Origin: CAYXVU01 sp964468725
Lineage (GTDB): Bacteria; Acidobacteriota; Blastocatellia; UBA7656
Length of the DNA: 11,071 nt
Direction: 5' to 3'
NCBI GenBank assembly: GCA_964468725.1
Contig: CAYXVU010000200.1
Span: forward strand, 1 to 11,071
Below the pieces are notes generated by a model. The model had not been told where the DNA came from and did no database searches. It saw only the letters and a list, made by a program, of their open reading frames with translations. The position numbers were made by a program, and so were the translations under genes. Below, in pieces: positions 6,944-11,071 of this stretch (position 1 is its first letter; the number at the start of each line of letters is the position of its first letter).

Positions 6944-7010
6944 GGTTGAGAGGTGGTCTCTGACCGCCGTCCTTCATCCGGTAACAGCAGTCAGAGACCG
7001 CCTCTCAACT
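6944..7010. repeat. 20-bp imperfect inverted repeat with 25-nt loop
   Basis: The arm at 6945-6964 (GTTGAGAGGTGGTCTCTGAC) pairs with 6990-7009, with one G.U wobble and all other positions complementary; one more G.U pair is possible at the base. The loop is 6965-6989. No T tract follows on the plus strand. On the minus strand the stem is followed by CGGG and a T-rich stretch (TTTTCTTAATTTT, 6940-6928), so it could terminate transcripts coming from the gene at 7121-8254. A partial extra copy of the arm, TGAGAGGCGG, overlaps the SDR stop codon at 6899-6908. A mobile or REP-like palindrome is an alternative reading. Confidence 0.75.
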
Positions 7011-7064
7011 CCTCGTAAAAGTCGGATTGGCTGTTGTCCTGCAAGCCGCAGCCCGCTTTACAAA

Positions 7065-7074
7065 NNNNNNNNNN
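7065..7074. other. Assembly gap (10 Ns)
   Basis: Ten Ns join two contigs. The true distance is unknown, and a run of exactly ten is often a placeholder. The sequence directly to the right repeats the 3' end of the SDR gene, which suggests the assembler broke at a repeat or strain variant. Confidence 0.99.
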
Positions 7075-7114
7075 GTCGGTGCGGGAACTGCGCGCTTTGC
7101 GATTGAAGAAGTGA
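7075..7114 (+). CDS. 3' end of a second SDR copy (partial, 5' part in the gap)
   Basis: These 40 nt match 6862-6901 at 39 of 40 positions. The single difference (C at 6890, T at 7103) is synonymous, CTG to TTG. The frame and TGA stop are kept and encode SVRELRALRLKK. After the stop the two copies diverge at once. This could be a tandem SDR paralogue, or a second assembly version of the same gene with a different downstream context. It ends 6 nt from the stop codon of the convergent minus-strand gene. Confidence 0.55.
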
Positions 7115-7120
7115 ATCGGG

Positions 7121-8254
7121 TTACAGGGTGTGATGAGTGACGTATGAGATTTGCACGGGTACGCCGCCGTTGACCTTCACTTTGATGAGCATTTGATAAT
7201 AATCGGGGACTTTAAAGGCGCTGGCATCCGGGGCGATGTTGAGGTGGCGAATCAGGTCTTCGAGGTATTCCGGTTTGGAGACATATTCGGCAGCGGCTTG
7301 AGTGCCAAAGGTGGTAATGCCTGCGAGAATCATCACGCGGTTATGCGGGTCTAAGCCTTTCAAGCAACTGATGACCGCGTAGTCTTCGGAGATTTGGCTG
7401 CGCGAGGGGCCTTCCTGTTTGGCCAGATAGAACTTCTGTTCGCCCGCGCCGGGTTTGGTGTTGAGAATCCCGAAGTTGCTCTCATCATTCTCATCCTGCA
7501 CGAATTGAAAGACGAAATCCTGCTCTTGCGGCAGGTCGCGCAGCAGAAAGATCTCCGCCGGAGAGCCGAGAAAGACGATGTTATTGATTTTGACATCATC
7601 CCACGTGAGCAGCAAAGAGCGTTTGACGCGAATCGAATGGCCAGCCTTGTAGAAGAGGTCGCCGAGAAAGTAGATGCCCATCACTTCGCCGATGCCTGTG
7701 TAATGTTCGGTGATGATATTCGGTGACAGGTGAGGAGTGTTTTGCAAGGAGGCAGGCGATGCCGTGCTGTTTCCGGCTGAATCGAGCGGTTTGAGCAACT
7801 TCATTCCGGTTTCGGCTGTGCCTTCGAAGAGGGTGTTGCTGAAGGCAACCAGAATCGGGTCGGGGGAAGCGAGAAAATCTTTCCAAATGAGATTGGTCAA
7901 TCCGGCCTTGCCGTTGGTGTTGTAGACCAGCGAGAAGGTCGGCGCGTACTGCCCTTTGGGCAGGTCAATGAGGATCTGATCCTCTTTGCCTTCGCCCGCG
8001 TAGTACTCTTGCAACTTCTGACGCAACCGTCCGGCTTGCACCCGCACGACCGAATCGCTGCGCGAGTCATACCGGCTGCTGCGTCCGAAGACCTCTGTGG
8101 CGATAGTGTACTCTTTGAGGTAGCTCTCTTGTTCGTCGAGGACTTTAGTTACAGCGTAACGCAGAAAGGCGCGCAGGCTCTCTGAGCCTTGCAACACGCG
8201 ACTGTGCAAAATCTTTTCCAACTGCGCTAGTTTGTCTTCGCGGCTCAGTTCCAT
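7121..8254 (-). CDS. Protein with acidobacterial winged-helix-like N-terminal domain and unknown C-terminal domain
   Basis: The product is 377 aa from the ATG at 8254-8252. Residues about 8-105 form a domain common in Acidobacteriota, usually at the N-terminus of proteins annotated as adenylate cyclase-like or TPR regulators: KEYTIATEVFGR (47-58), VVRVQAGRLRQKL (69-81) and LPKGQYAP (98-105). By resemblance to OmpR-type output domains it probably binds DNA, which is inference. Residues about 120-377 form a second domain I do not recognise, including WDDVKINNIVFLGSP (218-232). No TPR array, kinase or cyclase motif is visible. The frame is open to an ATG at 8431, but that would place the TATAAT box (8334-8339) inside the gene and adds a segment unlike the family, so 8254 is chosen. 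The Shine-Dalgarno is weak (AGAGG, 8261-8257, only 2 nt from the ATG). The gene is divergent from the TonB-receptor-like gene. Confidence 0.8.
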   Translation of the reverse strand: MELSREDKLAQLEKILHSRVLQGSESLRAFLRYAVTKVLDEQESYLKEYTIATEVFGRSSRYDSRSDSVVRVQAGRLRQKLQEYYAGEGKEDQILIDLPKGQYAPTFSLVYNTNGKAGLTNLIWKDFLASPDPILVAFSNTLFEGTAETGMKLLKPLDSAGNSTASPASLQNTPHLSPNIITEHYTGIGEVMGIYFLGDLFYKAGHSIRVKRSLLLTWDDVKINNIVFLGSPAEIFLLRDLPQEQDFVFQFVQDENDESNFGILNTKPGAGEQKFYLAKQEGPSRSQISEDYAVISCLKGLDPHNRVMILAGITTFGTQAAAEYVSKPEYLEDLIRHLNIAPDASAFKVPDYYQMLIKVKVNGGVPVQISYVTHHTL

Positions 8255-8281
8255 AGCCTCTGTCTGGGTTAATGAAGTTCT

Positions 8282-8331
8282 GTAACGTTGCTGTAACGCC
8301 CCCCGAAATTGCAACAGATGAACGAGTAACG
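8282..8331. promoter_or_regulatory. Three phased GTAACG repeats, candidate operator
   Basis: GTAACG occurs at 8282-8287, 8293-8298 and 8326-8331; the first two are extended to TGTAACG. Start-to-start distances are 11 and 33 bp, so all copies face the same side of the helix. They lie between the predicted start site and the start codon of the minus-strand regulator-like gene, a position where a bound protein could block its transcription. Binding by that gene's own product is a guess. Confidence 0.4.
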
Positions 8332-8333
8332 GT

Positions 8334-8339
8334 ATTATA
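8334..8339 (-). promoter_or_regulatory. -10 box of the minus-strand regulator-like gene
   Basis: On the minus strand the sequence reads TATAAT, a perfect -10 consensus. It lies about 80 nt upstream of the ATG at 8254 and implies transcription starting near 8327. The -35 region (about 8357-8362, reading CTTTTC) is poor. The box supports a start codon downstream of 8327 and not at 8431. Confidence 0.45.
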
Positions 8340-8665
8340 CACGCATTAACGATGAAGAAAAGATGATTGGGCTTTATAGTTGACATTCGCTTGCGCGGCA
8401 TCGGTACGCAGAGTTCGGTATTCGTTTTCATATACTTTTCGACAACTCATAGGCTTCATTCGGAGATTCATAGAAGTTTGAATCAGTGTGATGGCCGGTC
8501 GTCTGTTCCTTTGGGGCAGACACGGTGCATTCGGTTTTGCGTTGCCGCTGTGCAAATCGTCCGGCAGTTGGCAGGCAATCCGCGTGTGTCATCAGGCTGA
8601 AGCAGGCCGTTCATCCCGATTGCAGCAGCGTGTGACTTCCGTTCATTTCTAAGAAAGGAGGTAGC
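8340..8665. other. Divergent intergenic region upstream of the TonB-receptor-like gene
   Basis: No gene is supported in these 326 nt; short open frames on both strands lack ribosome binding sites and recognisable sequence. Possible plus-strand promoter elements are TTGACA (8380-8385), with no good -10 at 17-18 nt, and TATACT (8431-8436), with no good -35. Either would leave a long 5' leader of more than 200 nt before the ATG at 8666. I see no tRNA or riboswitch pattern. Confidence 0.5.
8654..8662 (+). promoter_or_regulatory. Near-perfect Shine-Dalgarno fixing the start at 8666
   Basis: AAAGGAGGT is an almost full anti-Shine-Dalgarno match. It ends 3 nt before the ATG at 8666, which is close, but the next in-frame ATG (8681) is too far away. 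It predicts efficient translation of the outer-membrane protein. Confidence 0.8.
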
Positions 8666-11071
8666 ATGAAAACCTGGAGAATGCTGCGTTCCTGCCTTCC
8701 TGCCTTGCTCGCCCTCTTGGTCGTGTCATTATTGGCTCCGACAACTTGGGCACAGAATCGTGCCACCATCACGGGCACGATCTCCGATTCGCAAGGCGCG
8801 GTTGTCGGGGGCGCAACTGTGACTGTCACCAACGTCGGAACCGGCGTGATGCGACAGACCAAGACCAGTGACGAAGGCCGCTACTCGTTTGGCGCCATCT
8901 TCGATCCCGGCCTCTACACGGTGAAAGTGGAGATGGCGGGCTTCAAGACGGCGACCAGCGAGCAACTCACCCTACAGATCGGCGACGTGCGCGAAGTCAA
9001 CATCGCGCTCGAAGTCGGCAGCGCGGGCGAAACCATCAACGTCACTGCCGAAGCACCTCTGGTGGAAACCGAGACCAGCGTGCGCGGCGAAGTGATTACC
9101 GGACGACAGATCACCGAGCTGCCGCTCAACGGTCGTAACTTTTCATCCTTTGCTACTCTCATTCCCGGCGTGACGCGTGCCACGGTTGGCGCTCTAACTG
9201 ATGCCAGCGCTTTTCAAGGGTCGGTATCGGGGCTGTCCGAAGGCTCGACGGAATCGGCGCGATTCAGTCGCAGTCAAGGGTCGTCGCTGTCGGTCAACGG
9301 GTTGAGGCCGCAAAACAACAGTTTCTCGCTCGACGGCGTGGATAACAACGAAGGCCAGTACGGTCAAATCGGAGTTTTTCCGCCGCCCGATGCGATTCAG
9401 GAATTCAAAGTCGTGACCTCGGTTCCTTCGGCAGAGCAGGGTCGCGGCAACGGGTTCATTGATACGACATTCAAATCGGGGACGAATGACTATCATGGCT
9501 CGGCTTATTACTATCACCGCAACGATTTTCTCGATGCGTCGCCGGTCTTCAGCCGATTGAGTACGGTTGACCCGGTGACTGGGCGAGAAATCGTACCGCG
9601 AAAACCGGTGCGTCGGGAGCACGAATTCGGCTTTACGATTGGCGGGCCGGTGACCATTCCCGGACTCTACGATGGCCGCGAGAAGACCTTCTTCTTCGGC
9701 GATTATCAGGGTCAGCGAAACACCTTTCCCTTCGAACGCGGTTCGCCCTTCACCTCCGTGCCGACGGCCTTGAGCCGCAACGGCGACTTTACGGAGTTCG
9801 GCGGCATCACGCTCGATGGTAATCGGGTCAACCGCATCCCGACCGGTCGCATTGATGCGGTAGCGCGCGCCTATCTGAATGCGTTCCCGCTGCCGAACTT
9901 TCCGCAAAACGGGACGACTAACAACTTCCTCAAATTGCGGAATGCCGAAGAGACCATTGATGGTTTCGATATTCGCATTGACCACAATGCTTCCGATAAG
10001 CACATTCTGTTCGGACGCTTCAGCTATGCCGATCAGTTCCGCTCGCGGGACAGCTTCTTTGACACCCTGCCCGCCGGTTTCGGCGCTGGGGAAGAAGACG
10101 GCTCGACTCGACAAGTAGCGATTGGCAGCACCTATTCGTTTGCGCCGACCACAATCAACGATTTCCGCTTCGGCTACACTCGTGTGACCATCGGAATTCG
10201 GGAGTGCGGCATTGGCGGACGTTGCGGTATCAGCCCGACCGTATCGGCTGATCTCGGCATCCCCAATGCCAATGCTGGCGACGACGAAAATCGTCAAGGC
10301 GGATTGGGCATCGGTACGGGCGGCAACGGCAGCATCGAGTTCACCGGCGACGGGGGCCCATTTGTCGTGCCGCAAAATCACTTCCACGTCTCCGATAAAA
10401 TCACCTTCATTCGCGGCGACCACGCGGTGAAGTTTGGCGGCGAAGCGCGCTTCCGTCAGGTCAACGCCTTTGACGGCGGGCGCACCGGACCGGCCAAAGG
10501 ATTTCTCGGCTTCGACGGCGGAACGGGCGGCGGAACCGGCAACGCGCAAGCCAATATGTTGATCGGGCTGGCGGGTTTTTCGGCGGCTCCGCAAGTCAAC
10601 GGACCGTTCACCGTCTCCTATCACGAATACAGCTTCTTCGTGCAGGATGACTGGAAGTTCAACTCTAATCTGACTCTCAATCTCGGTCTACGTTTCGACC
10701 TCTTCACCAATCCGACTGAACGCCATAATCGCTTCGGCAATTATGACGTCAATCTGGGTCGCATCCGCATTGCCAACAACGACGAGAAGAATCTCGTTGA
10801 CGATGACCACAACAATTTCGGCCCGCGCATCGGCTTCGCCTATGCCGTCAGCCGGGATCGTGGCATCGTGGTGCGAGGCGGTTACGGCTTGCTCTATTTT
10901 CAGGATGCCGCGGAGTTCCCGCCGCTGGCGCTCAATCCGCCCAACGGCGCCTCCGTCTTTTTAGGCGGCACCGATCAAGCGGGCAATCCTGTGAATCTGA
11001 GCACCGGCCCGCCGCAAGCCGTCGGCAACAGCGACCCGGTGAACTTGCAAGAATTCGCCACCTACCGCTTC
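8666..11071 (+). CDS. Oar-like TonB-dependent receptor family protein with carboxypeptidase-regulatory-like domain (partial, 3' end outside window)
   Basis: The frame is open for 802 codons from the ATG to the window end with no stop. Residues 1-29 are a Sec signal peptide (hydrophobic core LLALLVVSLL, cleavage after TWA|Q). Residues about 33-115 form a carboxypeptidase-regulatory-like beta-sandwich (ATITGTISDSQGAVVGGATV...DEGRYSF...YTVKVEMAGFK). The plug domain follows, with LPLNGRNF (152-159) and SLDGVDNNE (222-230). The rest is beta-barrel, with recurrent alternating strands such as HEFGFTIGGPV, YHEYSFFVQDDWKF and LTLNLGLRFDLF. Such Oar-like proteins commonly exceed 1000 residues, so a few hundred residues are probably missing. 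They sit in the outer membrane and are thought to take up or bind large substrates such as carbohydrate or peptide; the substrate here is unknown. The gene is divergent from the regulator-like gene. Confidence 0.93.
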   Translation, partial: MKTWRMLRSCLPALLALLVVSLLAPTTWAQNRATITGTISDSQGAVVGGATVTVTNVGTGVMRQTKTSDEGRYSFGAIFDPGLYTVKVEMAGFKTATSEQLTLQIGDVREVNIALEVGSAGETINVTAEAPLVETETSVRGEVITGRQITELPLNGRNFSSFATLIPGVTRATVGALTDASAFQGSVSGLSEGSTESARFSRSQGSSLSVNGLRPQNNSFSLDGVDNNEGQYGQIGVFPPPDAIQEFKVVTSVPSAEQGRGNGFIDTTFKSGTNDYHGSAYYYHRNDFLDASPVFSRLSTVDPVTGREIVPRKPVRREHEFGFTIGGPVTIPGLYDGREKTFFFGDYQGQRNTFPFERGSPFTSVPTALSRNGDFTEFGGITLDGNRVNRIPTGRIDAVARAYLNAFPLPNFPQNGTTNNFLKLRNAEETIDGFDIRIDHNASDKHILFGRFSYADQFRSRDSFFDTLPAGFGAGEEDGSTRQVAIGSTYSFAPTTINDFRFGYTRVTIGIRECGIGGRCGISPTVSADLGIPNANAGDDENRQGGLGIGTGGNGSIEFTGDGGPFVVPQNHFHVSDKITFIRGDHAVKFGGEARFRQVNAFDGGRTGPAKGFLGFDGGTGGGTGNAQANMLIGLAGFSAAPQVNGPFTVSYHEYSFFVQDDWKFNSNLTLNLGLRFDLFTNPTERHNRFGNYDVNLGRIRIANNDEKNLVDDDHNNFGPRIGFAYAVSRDRGIVVRGGYGLLYFQDAAEFPPLALNPPNGASVFLGGTDQAGNPVNLSTGPPQAVGNSDPVNLQEFATYRF

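Noticed and set aside
8255..8431. 59-residue N-terminal extension of the minus-strand regulator-like protein, with a hydrophobic stretch
   Set aside because: The TATAAT box and phased repeats lie within it, and the conserved domain starts just after the ATG at 8254, so the extension is probably untranslated.
8367..8600. 77-codon plus-strand frame upstream of the TonB-receptor-like gene
   Set aside because: No ribosome binding site, no family resemblance, and an overlapping open frame of similar length on the other strand; it is best treated as intergenic.
9194..10624. 476-codon open frame on the minus strand
   Set aside because: It lies fully antisense to the TonB-receptor-like gene, which has a signal peptide, domain motifs and a strong ribosome binding site. 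Long antisense frames arise from the codon bias of GC-rich genes; its translation shows no recognisable motif.

Overview
The window looks like a scaffold from an Acidobacteriota genome, possibly class Blastocatellia. This is inferred from gene content, not a marker gene. Three things point there: a long Oar-like TonB-dependent outer-membrane protein with an N-terminal carboxypeptidase-regulatory-like domain and an LPLNGRNF plug motif; a short regulator-like protein whose N-terminal domain (KEYTIATEVFGR...LPKGQYAP) is abundant in acidobacterial genomes; and moderate to high G+C. A run of 10 Ns at 7065-7074 shows that two contigs were joined, so the window is a draft or metagenome assembly.

Layout. 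(1) 1-2600, plus strand: the 3' part of a helical protein of unknown function, then 21 nt later a 664-aa membrane-anchored NACHT-type STAND NTPase with a GAF-like C-terminus. Hand-counted sample lines here are 47-48% G+C, against 67-70% in the next genes, so this pair may have been acquired horizontally; a phage-defence or stress-signalling role is a hypothesis. (2) 2751-4299, plus strand: a MogA/MoaB-family molybdopterin-binding protein and the redox-switched chaperone Hsp33 (hslO), 52 nt apart and possibly co-transcribed. (3) 4300-4628: a 329-nt gap with a hairpin plus T6 that reads as a terminator only on the minus strand. (4) 4629-5765, plus strand: a secreted Gln/Arg/Ala-rich protein built on 66-bp (22-residue) repeats, with a Tyr-rich C-terminus carrying a duplicated [YF]xEG[YF]RxGxxD motif, closed by a very strong intrinsic terminator.

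(5) 6080-6901, plus strand: a classical short-chain dehydrogenase/reductase (SDR). It is followed by a 20-bp imperfect inverted repeat, the N gap, and then 40 nt that repeat the last 40 nt of the SDR gene with one synonymous change. Either a second SDR copy is missing from the assembly or two alternative contexts were joined. (6) 7121-8254, minus strand: a protein with the acidobacterial winged-helix-like N-terminus and an unrecognised C-terminal domain. Its 5' leader contains a TATAAT box and three GTAACG repeats spaced 11 and 33 bp. (7) 8666-11071, plus strand, running off the end: the TonB-dependent receptor-like protein, divergent from gene 6 across a 411-nt intergenic region.

The genes do not form one pathway. 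The molybdenum-cofactor and chaperone genes and the SDR are housekeeping or metabolic. The divergent regulator-like gene and outer-membrane receptor may be a regulator-target pair. The NACHT module is the best candidate for an uncharacterised system.
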